Shown here in pieces: positions 24,654-34,200 of a stretch of DNA of 64,000 nucleotides. The DNA is from JBBIRG01 sp964410965 (lineage in GTDB: Bacteria; CLD3; SB21; JBBIRG01). Under the pieces are notes generated by a model. That model worked only from the letters and a program-made list of their open reading frames with translations. It did not search any database and was not told the DNA's origin. Numbering within the stretch: position 1 is the stretch's first letter; every line of letters starts with the position of its first letter. Position numbers and translations under genes: made by a program. The stretch covers positions 248,001 through 312,000 of the forward strand of contig CAYPIY010000003.1 of the NCBI GenBank assembly GCA_964410965.1. The letters run 5' to 3'.

Positions 24654-25424
24654 ATGAATCCAACAGAAACCGCATACAAAATCACCAGCTCCGGCGTGAA
24701 CGTCTACTACGGCGCGAAACAGGCCATTAAAAACGTTTCGCTGAACATCGAGCCGAAAAAAATAACCGCGCTGATCGGACCGTCGGGCTGCGGAAAATCA
24801 ACCTATCTCCGCTCGCTCAACCGCATGAACGACCTGATCCCCAACATCCGCATCGAAGGCGAAGTGCTGATCGACGGGCATAATATTTACGGCAAGAACA
24901 CGGACGTCGTCCTGCTCCGCAAGAAAGTCGGAATGATTTTCCAGAAATCGAATCCGTTCCCGAAATCGATTTACGATAATGTCGCGTACGGGCCGCGGAT
25001 CAACGGCACGCACGACCGCAAAGTGCTGGATGAGCTCGTCGAGAGTTCGCTGAAACGCGCGGCGCTGTGGGACGAGGTGAAAAACGACCTCAAGAAAAGC
25101 GGGCTGTCGCTTTCCGGCGGACAGCAGCAGCGGCTCTGCATCGCGAGGGCGCTGGCCGTGAACCCTGAAATCATACTCATGGACGAGCCATGCTCCGCGC
25201 TCGATCCCATCGCCACGCAGAAAATCGAAGACCTCATGGAGGAACTCAAAACGGATTACACGATCGTCATCGTGACGCACAACATGCAGCAGGCCGCGCG
25301 CGTATCCGAAAAAACCGCGTTCATGTGGCTCGGCGAACTCATCGAATACGACGATACGAAAGTCATTTTCACCTCGCCGAATCAGAAAATGACCGAGGAT
25401 TACATCACCGGCCGGTTCGGATAA
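24654..25424 (+). CDS. pstB: Phosphate ABC transporter ATPase PstB
   Basis: 256 residues, the standard PstB length. Walker A GPSGCGKST (residues 42-50), Q-loop VGMIFQKSNPFPKSIYDN, ABC signature LSGGQQQR and Walker B IILMDEPCSALDP are all intact. The NPFPKSIYDNVAYGPR segment is diagnostic for PstB. Powers phosphate import through PstCA. Twelve bp downstream of pstA. Confidence 0.95.
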   Translation: MNPTETAYKITSSGVNVYYGAKQAIKNVSLNIEPKKITALIGPSGCGKSTYLRSLNRMNDLIPNIRIEGEVLIDGHNIYGKNTDVVLLRKKVGMIFQKSNPFPKSIYDNVAYGPRINGTHDRKVLDELVESSLKRAALWDEVKNDLKKSGLSLSGGQQQRLCIARALAVNPEIILMDEPCSALDPIATQKIEDLMEELKTDYTIVIVTHNMQQAARVSEKTAFMWLGELIEYDDTKVIFTSPNQKMTEDYITGRFG

Positions 25425-25480
25425 GGAAATCATTTGATAATCGACAAACAGACCTATATATTATTATCAACCGGAAAATT

Positions 25481-26146
25481 ATGAAATCACATTTTAACGA
25501 ACAACTCGCTCAACTTGAAAAAATGATCATCGACATGGGAACGATGGTCGAGAAACAGGTCGCCGACGTCATGCGCGCGCTGAACACAAGCGATACCGTG
25601 CTTGCCGACGCGGTTATCGCCGGCGATAAGGCCGTGGACGACATGGAAATCGCCGTGGATGAAGCCGTGTTCAACCTGCTCGCGCTTCATCAGCCCGTGG
25701 CCGTGGATTTGCGGGACATCGTCGGCATTTCCAAAATGAACGGCGACCTGGAACGCATCAGCGATCACGCCCAGAATGTCGCCGAATCCGTCAAGACTCT
25801 GATCCAGAGCGGCCACAATCCCGCGTTCGGCGTAATCCCGTCCATGTGCGAGATCGCCGGAAACATGCTCAAGGACGCCATCGACAGTTTCGTCCAGAAA
25901 GATTCCGATCTCGCCATTTCCGTCTGCGAACGCGACGATCAGATCGATCAGCGCAACAAGGAACTTTTCTCGGAGATACTGAAACTTATGATGAACGATC
26001 CCTCGCAGATTCCCACGTCACTGGAAATCATCCGCATCAGCCGGAACATCGAGCGAATCGCCGACCTGTGCACCAACATCGCCGAAGACGTCGTTTTCAT
26101 CCGCATGGCGAAAATGATCAAGCATTTCAACAAACCAAGAAAGTAA
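25481..26146 (+). CDS. phoU: PhoU family phosphate-regulon repressor
   Basis: 221 residues from the ATG at 25481; the frame is open further upstream, but that part overlaps pstB and reads an Arg/His-rich shadow sequence. Two PhoU helical repeats are visible with the metal-binding motifs ERISDHAQNVAE (about residue 88) and ERIADLCTNIAED (about 195), both of the E/D-R-x-x-D type. PhoU links the transporter to the sensor kinase and shuts down the regulon when phosphate is plentiful. Located between pstB and the two-component genes, as expected. Confidence 0.92.
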   Translation: MKSHFNEQLAQLEKMIIDMGTMVEKQVADVMRALNTSDTVLADAVIAGDKAVDDMEIAVDEAVFNLLALHQPVAVDLRDIVGISKMNGDLERISDHAQNVAESVKTLIQSGHNPAFGVIPSMCEIAGNMLKDAIDSFVQKDSDLAISVCERDDQIDQRNKELFSEILKLMMNDPSQIPTSLEIIRISRNIERIADLCTNIAEDVVFIRMAKMIKHFNKPRK

Positions 26147-26256
26147 CGTAATCTTCAAAGGTTTTACATGTTAAACAAAACAATAAATTCAATTTCATTT
26201 TCTTCTGACTGCTTTCAGGTAAAGACCTTCAAGGTTTAAACAAAAAATAAAAAACC

Positions 26257-26964
26257 ATGCCAAACAAAAAAACACGAACCATTCTATGCGTGGATGACGA
26301 ACAGGATATCCTCGATATTCTGGTCTACAACCTGAAAAAAGAAGACTACACGGTGCTCACCGCGGCGAACGGCGAAACAGCGCTTTCCATCGCCGAGAAA
26401 TTCAAACCCGATCTGATCATTCTCGACATCATGATGCCGGGGCTTGACGGATTCGAGGTCTGCAAAAGCATCCGTCAGAACCAGTCCCTGAAAAACACGC
26501 TGGTCATATTTCTTACCGCCAAAGCCGACGAGATCGACGAAATCGTGGGACTCGAATTCGGCGCCGACGATTATATCACCAAGCCGTTCAGCCCGCGGAA
26601 AATCGTGACGAAAGTGAAAACTCTTTTCCGCCGGTTCGACGTGCAGAAGGAATTGTCCGACGATAAAAAAAGTAAAATTACCATCGGCGGTATCGAGATC
26701 AACCGCATCGATTATACCGTCAGGGTTGACGGCGAGGAAGTCAAATTCCTTCATCAGGAATTCGAACTGCTTCACTTTCTCATGAATCATCCCGGCGTTG
26801 TGTATTCCCGCAATCAGCTGTTGTACCAGGTCTGGGGCGAGGACGCGTATTTCATCGACCGTACGGTGGATGTCCACATCACCAAGATCAGAAAAAAACT
26901 CGGCCCCTACGGCGATTTAATCGATACCGTCCGCGGCGTCGGATATAAATTTATTAAAAATTAA
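26257..26964 (+). CDS. PhoB/PhoP-like response regulator (OmpR family)
   Basis: 235 residues: receiver domain with VDDEQDI, phosphoacceptor Asp57 (LIILDIMMPG) and the Thr/Lys switch residues (FLTAK, TKPFSPRKI), then a winged-helix DNA-binding domain (about 140-235) with YSRNQLLYQVWGED and RTVDVHITKIRKKLG. Predicted to bind the direct repeats upstream of pstC. The 110-bp gap before it contains two related stretches (TTCAAAGGTTTTACATGTTAAAC and CTTCAAGGTTTAAAC, 26153 and 26228) that may be regulatory. Confidence 0.92.
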   Translation: MPNKKTRTILCVDDEQDILDILVYNLKKEDYTVLTAANGETALSIAEKFKPDLIILDIMMPGLDGFEVCKSIRQNQSLKNTLVIFLTAKADEIDEIVGLEFGADDYITKPFSPRKIVTKVKTLFRRFDVQKELSDDKKSKITIGGIEINRIDYTVRVDGEEVKFLHQEFELLHFLMNHPGVVYSRNQLLYQVWGEDAYFIDRTVDVHITKIRKKLGPYGDLIDTVRGVGYKFIKN

Positions 26965-26982
26965 CTATATTTTTAACTTTGT

Positions 26983-27000
26983 GTCCCGATTTATCGGGAC
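26983..27000 (+). other. Hairpin between response regulator and kinase genes
   Basis: A perfect 7-bp stem, GTCCCGA-TTTA-TCGGGAC, 19 bp after the regulator stop and without a T-run. It could stabilise or process the mRNA between the two genes. Confidence 0.45.
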
Positions 27001-27020
27001 GCCTTTGTGGCAGTATTTAT

Positions 27021-28424
27021 ATGAAAACCATTCGTTCCCAGATTTCAATCGCAGTCATTTCGTTATTCCTGATCGGTTTTATTGCGCTGTTACTGGTCGT
27101 CGATCTGACGGTCAGGAAAAACCTTCAACAGGAACTGATCGGTCAGCTTCAGGTTCAGTGCCGTCTCGCGGATGATCTTCTTCCGGCTGATTCCGCTCAG
27201 ATCATCCGTCAGATTTCAGGATTATCCTCCGTTACGCACACGCGCATTACGGTGCTCAACGCGCAGGGCGCTGTCATCGCTGATTATGAAAATAACCAGC
27301 TGCTCGATACGAAAGAAAATCATCTCAACCGGCCCGAAGTCATTGACGCGTTGCGTTCCCCGGACGGATTCGGCTCCGCGATACGCCACAGCGCCACCGT
27401 GGATGACGACCTGATCTATACGGTTTACAAATCGCCGAAACAGCGTTTCATCCGGCTGGCGCACCATCAGATGGTCATCGACGGTCTGATCTCAGAAATC
27501 CGCTGGATCTTTCTTTTCGCCGCGCTGATTATCATCGGTCTGGTGCTCCTCATCTCGCGCTGGAGTTCACGCCGCATAACACGGCCCATGGACGACATCA
27601 TCCGTTCCGCGATAGCCATCGGCTCGGGGCATTTTGAGAATGAGATCAAAGTCCGCGCCGACAACGAACTGGGTGAACTCGCGAAAATCCTGAACGAGAT
27701 GTCGGGCAGGCTGAAAAATGATATTGTCCAGCTCAAGAAAATGCAGGATATCCGGAAAGACTTTGTCGCGAATGCGTCGCACGAACTTCGCACACCGGTA
27801 AGCTCCATCCGCGGGTACATCGAAACGCTCAAGGACGGCGCCATGCACGATGAGGAAGTGAGCAAACGCTTTCTCGAACGGACGTTGTCCAACGTTGACC
27901 GGCTGGAAACGATCATCGAGGATATGCTCGACCTTTCCCAGCTTGAAACGCGCGATATCGGGCTCAGCCTGCGTTCGGTTGAGGTCAAATCGTTTTTAAC
28001 GAACATCAAATCAGATTTCGATAAACGGGCGGAGCACAAAGGACTGTCGCTGAATCTTGACCTGCAGAGTCCGGCGGGGTTCAAACTGTTCGCCGATCCT
28101 TACCAGTTTGAGAAAGCGATGATCAACCTGATCGACAACGCCGTCAAGTACACAGACAAAGGCGCGGTAACGATCCGCGACCGTCAGGAGCAGAAATCGT
28201 ATATCGTGACCGTGGAAGACACCGGAACCGGGATTCCATCGGAGGATATACCGAGGATATTCGAGCGGTTTTACCGTGTGGACAAGCACCGTTCACGTCA
28301 GCTGGGCGGGAGCGGACTCGGGCTATCGATTGTCAAGCATATCATGGAACTGCATAACGGCAGCGTCCGTGTAGAAAGCGAACAGGGCAAAGGTTCGAAA
28401 TTTATCCTGAGGTTTTCGATATAG
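27021..28424 (+). CDS. PhoR-like sensor histidine kinase
   Basis: 467 residues from the ATG at 27021. Two membrane helices (about 8-30 and 155-178) flank a 120-residue extracytoplasmic domain. Then HAMP (SSRRITRPMDDII), HisKA with His254 (ASHELRTPVSSIRGYI), and the ATPase boxes N (MINLIDNAVKY), G1 (VEDTGTGIP) and G2 (GGSGLGLSIVKHI). No PAS domain, unlike E. coli PhoR. Gene order with pst-phoU supports phosphate control through the neighbouring regulator. Confidence 0.9.
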   Translation: MKTIRSQISIAVISLFLIGFIALLLVVDLTVRKNLQQELIGQLQVQCRLADDLLPADSAQIIRQISGLSSVTHTRITVLNAQGAVIADYENNQLLDTKENHLNRPEVIDALRSPDGFGSAIRHSATVDDDLIYTVYKSPKQRFIRLAHHQMVIDGLISEIRWIFLFAALIIIGLVLLISRWSSRRITRPMDDIIRSAIAIGSGHFENEIKVRADNELGELAKILNEMSGRLKNDIVQLKKMQDIRKDFVANASHELRTPVSSIRGYIETLKDGAMHDEEVSKRFLERTLSNVDRLETIIEDMLDLSQLETRDIGLSLRSVEVKSFLTNIKSDFDKRAEHKGLSLNLDLQSPAGFKLFADPYQFEKAMINLIDNAVKYTDKGAVTIRDRQEQKSYIVTVEDTGTGIPSEDIPRIFERFYRVDKHRSRQLGGSGLGLSIVKHIMELHNGSVRVESEQGKGSKFILRFSI

Positions 28425-28430
28425 CAAAAG

Positions 28431-28457
28431 TAAACTTCTTTAAGAAGTTTAACTTTT
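28431..28457 (+). terminator. Probable terminator of the phosphate operon
   Basis: AAACTTC-TTTAA-GAAGTTT (28432-28450) followed by AACTTTTT, seven bp after the kinase stop. The stem is A/T-rich, so strength is moderate. Confidence 0.5.
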
Positions 28458-28975
28458 TAATCGCACACCTGATTCACTCTCTCCAGTTTCTCCGTATCAA
28501 AGCCAAGCTGTTTTGCTTTTTCCTTCAGCCGGCTGTAAACCGGGTCATCCAGTGTTCTCTGACGGCATAATATCCAGAGATATTTCCTCGACGGTTCGCC
28601 GATCAGCACATGCTGATAGTCCTGATCTAATTCGAGAATCCAGTAATTTCCCGAGAACGGCCAGAAAAATCGAACTTTGAGTTTTGCGGATTCCGCCGTA
28701 TCGGGAATCCATGCGATGCCTTTCGCTGATTTTATTTCGGAAGGATCGTCGATCTTTCGCCCCTGATTCAGCACGTCAATTCGTCCGTCATCCCGAAGAG
28801 TGTAAGTCGCGGATACGCAATCCAGCCCTTTTTCAAAGAAATTAGGAAGCCGCGCGATTTCATACCATGTCCCGGAGTATTTTTCAAGATTGACCATGCG
28901 TACAACCTCTAATGGCTCATAATGGGTACAGGATATGGTAAACATAAAAATAGCCATGACTAAATATTTTTTCAT
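28457..28975 (-). CDS. blc: Outer-membrane lipocalin (Blc family)
   Basis: 172 residues. Lipoprotein signal MKKYLVMAIFMFTISC, then the lipocalin motif YSGTWYEIARLPNFFEKGLD (residues about 33-52) and the Blc-type sequence YWILELDQDYQHVLIGEPSR with YLWILCRQR near the C-terminus. Blc proteins bind fatty acids or lysophospholipids at the outer membrane. Transcribed toward the phosphate operon; no operon partner. Confidence 0.92.
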   Translation of the reverse strand: MKKYLVMAIFMFTISCTHYEPLEVVRMVNLEKYSGTWYEIARLPNFFEKGLDCVSATYTLRDDGRIDVLNQGRKIDDPSEIKSAKGIAWIPDTAESAKLKVRFFWPFSGNYWILELDQDYQHVLIGEPSRKYLWILCRQRTLDDPVYSRLKEKAKQLGFDTEKLERVNQVCD

Positions 28976-29054
28976 GTCAACTAATCATTAAAATTAATTT
29001 TATAAAACTGTAAAGCTTTTCATTTCTATTTTTCAGAATGATCGTATGACCAGC

Positions 29055-29759
29055 TTACGCCACGACCGTTCCCACCGAGGCCAGAAGCGAGCTGAATACC
29101 TTCGCTCCGTCGGCCCTGCCGAGCACGGGATCGGAACAGCGTTCCGGGTGAGGCATCATCCCGAGTACATTTCCACGCGCGTTAATAATTCCTGCGATGT
29201 TGTTCAGCGAACCGTTGGGATTGGATTGATCCGATACAGAGCCGTCCTCCGCGCAGTAACGGAACACGACGCGGCCCGTTTCTTCCAGATGTTTCAGCGT
29301 ATCGGCGTCGGTGAAATAACTTCCCTCGCCGTGCGCCACGGGAATCTGAATGACCTCGTGATGCCGGTAATCGCCGGTAAACGCCGTCTCGCGGTTGTCC
29401 ACGCGGAGAAATATGTTTTTGCAGATAAACTTCAGATCGCGGTTGCGCCTGAGAACCCCGGGAAGCAGTCCGCATTCCGTCAGCACCTGGAACCCGTTGC
29501 AGATGCCGATCACTGTTCCGCCGTACTCCGCGAATTCGGTCACGTCCTGCATCACCGGAGCGAACCGCGCGATGGCGCCTGTCCGCAGGTAATCGCCGTA
29601 CGAAAATCCGCCGGGAATAATGATGAGATCGAATTCTTTCAGGTTCCGCCGGTCCTTGTGCCAGAGCATTTCAGCGGGTTGCGAAAATATTTCATTCACG
29701 GTGTAAAACGCGTCGTGATCGCAGTTGGATCCGGGAAATTCAATGATGCCTGTTTTCAT
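29055..29759 (-). CDS. purQ: Phosphoribosylformylglycinamidine synthase subunit PurQ
   Basis: 234 residues, glutaminase subunit of the three-part FGAM synthase. Class I amidotransferase features are PGGFSYGDYLRTGAIA, the nucleophile Cys87 in GICNGFQVL and the His-x-Glu in MMPHPERCSDP. Delivers ammonia to PurL for FGAR to FGAM conversion in purine synthesis. purS and purL are not adjacent, so purine genes are dispersed here; purH lies 15 kb away. The promoter overlaps the 5' region and nearly faces that of the transporter. Confidence 0.94.
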   Translation of the reverse strand: MKTGIIEFPGSNCDHDAFYTVNEIFSQPAEMLWHKDRRNLKEFDLIIIPGGFSYGDYLRTGAIARFAPVMQDVTEFAEYGGTVIGICNGFQVLTECGLLPGVLRRNRDLKFICKNIFLRVDNRETAFTGDYRHHEVIQIPVAHGEGSYFTDADTLKHLEETGRVVFRYCAEDGSVSDQSNPNGSLNNIAGIINARGNVLGMMPHPERCSDPVLGRADGAKVFSSLLASVGTVVA

Positions 29760-29792
29760 AATGTAAACGCTTCATGGTCAGAATTTTTCGCT

Positions 29793-29821
29793 AATATAGA
29801 TGATTTATACATACTCCGCAA
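29793..29821 (-). promoter_or_regulatory. purQ promoter
   Basis: Minus strand TTGCGG (29821-29816), 17 bp, TATATT (29798-29793), 34 bp before the ATG. Confidence 0.55.
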
Positions 29822-29858
29822 GATTGAACTTTTCCGTACGTGTCCTGCGCTTATTCTC

Positions 29859-29887
29859 TTTAAATTCACCGGCCGGTTTCCTATATT
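29859..29887 (+). promoter_or_regulatory. Promoter of the UMF1-type transporter
   Basis: Weak -35 TTTAAA (29859-29864), 17 bp, strong -10 TATATT (29882-29887), 30 bp before the ATG at 29917. Confidence 0.4.
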
Positions 29888-29916
29888 GACCCGGATGAAA
29901 ACATTACGCGGTGACC

Positions 29917-31215
29917 ATGAAAGATGACAAAAGAACCATATTCGCATGGTGCATGTACGACTGGGCGAATTCGGCGTTTATCCTGACGGTGATCACGGCT
30001 GTCCTCCCGATCTATTTCGCGACGAGCCTTGTACCTGAGAACGGCATAGAGATCGGCGGTACGGTTTATTCCGCGACGGCGCTCTGGGGTTTCGCGATCA
30101 GCGCAGCGGGAATGTTTGTGTTCCTCTTCGCCCCGGTTCTCGGGGCCATCGCCGATTACACCACCTCCAAGAAAAAATTCCTGATGGCGTTCTGTTACGC
30201 GGGCTGCGCCGCGACCGTCGGACTTTATTTCTGCGAACCCGGGGAAGTGACGCTGACGATTACGCTGATCATCATCGCGAAGATCGGATTTATCGGCGGT
30301 AACATTTTTTATGACGCGTTCCTTCCCGAAATCGCGTCGCCTGAAAAAACGGACTGGGTCTCCGGCAAGGGCTTCGCGTACGGGTATATCGGCGGCGGGC
30401 TTCAGCTGGTGATGGCGCTGGCGCTGATCACCTTTCACGATTCGTTCGGAATGGACAAGCCGCTCGCGGTCCGCATCGGCTTGGCGCTCTCCGGCATTTG
30501 GTGGGGCGGTTTCGCGGTCATTACGTTCATGTGGCTCCGTGAACAACCTAAGACGCAAAAGACCGTCCAGCGGCCGATAGCCGTCATCAAAACCGGCGTC
30601 ATGAGAATTGTGCATACGCTTAGGCAAATCCGCACGCTGAAACCGCTGCTGGTTTTTCTGATCGCCTTCATGCTTTACAATGAGGGCATTCAGACGGTGA
30701 TCGTCATGGCGACGATTTACGGCGAACAGGAACTTAAGTTTTCCTCATCGACGCTGATGCTCACACTGCTCATTGTCCAGGCCGTAGCGATGGCGGGAGC
30801 GCTGGCGTTCAGCAAACTCGCCGGGCGCATCGGGACAAAATCCGCCGTCATCGTGTCGCTTCTGATCTGGTGCGGCGTCGTGATGTACGCGTATTTCCTT
30901 ACCACGCCTCAGGAATACCTCATCATGGGCGTTCTGGTCGGATTGGTGCTGGGAGGATCACAGGCGCTCAGCCGGTCGCTGTACACCGCCATGATCCCGA
31001 AAAATGCCGCGGCTGAGTTTTTCGGTTTTTATTCCGTTTTTACGCGCTTCTCGTCGATCTGGGGCCCGGTGGTGTTCGGCCTGATTCAGGTCTGGACCGG
31101 CAACGCGCGGCTTTCGATTATTTCGCTGATCGTGTTTTTTATTCTTGGAATCGTCATGCTGTTGTTTGTGGATACAAAAAAAGCGTCCTCGCTTCAGACG
31201 CTGTCGGTGGACTGA
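29917..31215 (+). CDS. MFS transporter, UMF1/Atg22-like family
   Basis: 432 residues from ATG 29917 (GTG at 29911 is the alternative). About 12 membrane helices. The family signature is at the N-terminus (WCMYDWANSAFILTVITAVLP) with GAIADYTTSKKKFL in the first cytoplasmic loop and LGGSQALSRSLYTAMIP in the second half. Eukaryotic Atg22 exports amino acids from vacuoles; bacterial substrates are unknown. Its stop codon abuts the dnaE stop with no base between the convergent genes. Confidence 0.9.
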   Translation: MKDDKRTIFAWCMYDWANSAFILTVITAVLPIYFATSLVPENGIEIGGTVYSATALWGFAISAAGMFVFLFAPVLGAIADYTTSKKKFLMAFCYAGCAATVGLYFCEPGEVTLTITLIIIAKIGFIGGNIFYDAFLPEIASPEKTDWVSGKGFAYGYIGGGLQLVMALALITFHDSFGMDKPLAVRIGLALSGIWWGGFAVITFMWLREQPKTQKTVQRPIAVIKTGVMRIVHTLRQIRTLKPLLVFLIAFMLYNEGIQTVIVMATIYGEQELKFSSSTLMLTLLIVQAVAMAGALAFSKLAGRIGTKSAVIVSLLIWCGVVMYAYFLTTPQEYLIMGVLVGLVLGGSQALSRSLYTAMIPKNAAAEFFGFYSVFTRFSSIWGPVVFGLIQVWTGNARLSIISLIVFFILGIVMLLFVDTKKASSLQTLSVD

Positions 31216-34200
31216 TTAACCCGAAGTCTGTATTCTCACCCGTTCCGCGCCGATCGTTTTCTGCAGGTCGTGTATCAGTTCACGCGAAGGAGTGATTTGA
31301 TACTTATTGATTTTATAGCGGATCACCGACCCCGGATCATTCAGTTTCACGTTCAGCTGAATCAAAACGCCTGAACCCGTTGATCCGTTTCCGCTCTTAG
31401 CCTGGTACCCCGCAAAGATGTTGTCGATGGCCCCGATCCGTTCGGCGGTGCACTCATCATATTCAAGTTCCAGGATAATTTTCCGCGTAAACATGCCGAA
31501 CGCCTTATCCATCGGAATAACGGTATCGGCAATGACGCTGACGGATTCATTGCGGTGCGACGCTTTGCCCTGCACAATCACCACATTTTCTTTCCTGATC
31601 AGATCGGCTGTATCTTTCATGACGCTCGAGAACACCACGACTTCAATCGTTCCCTGTAATCCCTGCAATGACACGAAAGCCATGGGTTTGCCTTTTTTAT
31701 CAAAAATCGACCGGAGTTCGCTGATCATGCCGCCGACGGTAACCGGCGCGCTTTCGGAAGGATCCTCATCGCCCGGCTGATAGGTCGTGAACGCCTCAAT
31801 ATCGAAACGGTATTTGTCCAGCGGATGGCCTGACGCGTAAAAGCCCATCAGTTCTTTTTCTTTAGCGAGTTCCTCCGAACGTGTCCAGCCGGGAATGTCC
31901 GGAAGCTCAAACACCGTGTTCAGCGAGGCCATATTATCGGCCTGCAGCGGATGGCCGAAAATATCAACCTGTTCGGAATTCATTTTTTCCTGGATTTTCG
32001 AGGCGATCTGCAGCACATCCTCGATGACGGCGTATTTCTGGGCGCGATGACCCTGCAGCGAATCGCAGGAACCCGACATGATCAGGCTTTCCATGACTTT
32101 CTTGTTCACGAGCCTCAGATCGACGCGGCTGCAGATATCGATGAGGGTATTGAATTTTCCGTGATCCCTTCGCGCGTTCACGATCGATTCAATCGCGCTG
32201 AATCCGACATTCTTGACGGCGGCCATGCCGAACCGGATCGCGCTTCCTCTCACCATAAATCCCGCCTCGCTTTCGTTCACGTCCGGCGGCAGAACGGCGA
32301 TATCCATATCTTTGCAGGCGTTAATCAGGACGGCGATGCGGTCGGTGTTGGCCATTTCGGCCGAAAGCACCGACGCCATGAATTCCACGGGATAGTGAGC
32401 CTTGAGATACGCCGTATGGTACGCCACGATGGAATACGCCGCTGAATGGGATTTATTGAACGCGTACTCGGCGAATTTTTCGATCAAATCCCAGAGTTGT
32501 TTGCCGAGCGCTTCAGGATATCCTTTCGCTTTGACGCCGCTGATCCATTCGGGACGGATTTTTTCCATCTGGTCGACAAGTTTTTTCCCCATGACTTTGC
32601 GCAGGTAATCCGCTTTGCCCATCGTAAATCCCGCAACGGCCTGAGCGATCAGCATCACCTGTTCCTGGTAAACAATCACACCGTAAGTTCCGCGGAGAAT
32701 CAGTTCAAGATCAGGATGATAGTAATCGACCGATTCCCGTCCGTGCTTGCGGGCGATAAAGCGCGGTATTTCGGCCATCGGGCCGGGCCGGTACAGCGCG
32801 TTCATCGCGATCAGGTCTTCGATATTCGTCGGCTTGAGTTGTTTCATGTATTCCGTCATGCCCTGCGATTCAAACTGGAAAATGCCGATCGTGTTACCGT
32901 CGGAAAATAATTTATACACGGCGGGATCGTCCAGCGGAATGCGGTCAAGATCAATCCCGACCCCGTGATTGGCGCGTATGAGGTTGACGGCTTCGTCGAG
33001 TATGGATAAAGTTGTCAGTCCGAGAAAATCCATTTTCAGGACGCCGAATTTCTCGAGCCAGTCTTTGTCGTACTGCGTTGAAATTTCATCCTTGGCTGAT
33101 TTATAGATGGGAATCAGTTCGCGCGTCGGCTTCGGCGTGATCACGACACCCGCGGCGTGAATGCCGGGCTGACGGACCAAGCCTTCGAGTTTCTGGGAAT
33201 GTTCAATCAGCTTCCGGTAATGTTCATCCTTTCCCGTTTTCATATTCCTGAGTTCTTCGCTCTGTTCAAGCGCGGTTTTCAGGGTCGTGCCCGGCCTGGA
33301 TGAAATGAGTTTCGCGGTACGGTCGGCGTCGGAGAGCGGGATTTCGAGCGCCCGCGCCACGTCGCGTATGACGCCACGCGCCGCCATCGTTCCGAACGTT
33401 ATCACCTGCGCAACATTGTCTTTCCCGTATTTATCAATGACGTACTCGATGACCCTGCTTCGCTTTTTATCGTCGAAGTCAATATCGATATCGGGCATGG
33501 AAATCCGGTCGGGATTCAGGAAGCGCTCGAACAGCAGGCTGTATTTCAGGGGGTCGACATTGGTGATTCCGATCGCGTACGATACAATGCTTCCTGCGGC
33601 CGATCCGCGGCCGGGCCCGACGCCGATGCCCATCCTTCGCGCTGAATTGATGAAATCCTGAACAACGAGAAAGTATCCAGGAAAACCCATTTTTTCAATC
33701 ACACTGAGTTCAAAATCCGCGCGGCGGACGATCTCGTCGGATAAGGGATCTGAATATTTTTTTCTCAGACCTTCATACGTCAGGTGCTTCAGGTAATCCT
33801 GCTGGGTCGCGAAACTTCCCGGAATTTCGAATACGGGCAGGTGCATGTTCCCGAAATCCAGTTCGACGCTGCATTCCTCCGCAAGCCGGAGCGTATTCTC
33901 GATGGATGACGGAATGTCCCGGAACAATTTTTTCATTTCTGCGGAGGATTTGAAATAAAAAGAATCGTTCGGATACTGCGGCCGGTTATTATCGGCCATG
34001 GTCCGTCCGGACTGGATGCACAGCAAAACCTGGTGGGCGTCGCGGTCGTCAGCCTTAATATAATGTATATCATTGGCCGCGATTAACGGAAGATTCAGCT
34101 CTTTTGCCAGACGAATCAGCAGGCGGTTTACTTTTTTTTCGATGGCCAGCCCGTGCCGCTGAATTTCTACGTACAGCCTTCCGTCGAAAACCGAAAGATA

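Noticed and set aside
25190..25480. 97-residue N-terminal extension of PhoU
   Set aside because: Overlaps pstB in another frame and is Arg/His-rich; PhoU homology begins at the ATG at 25481.
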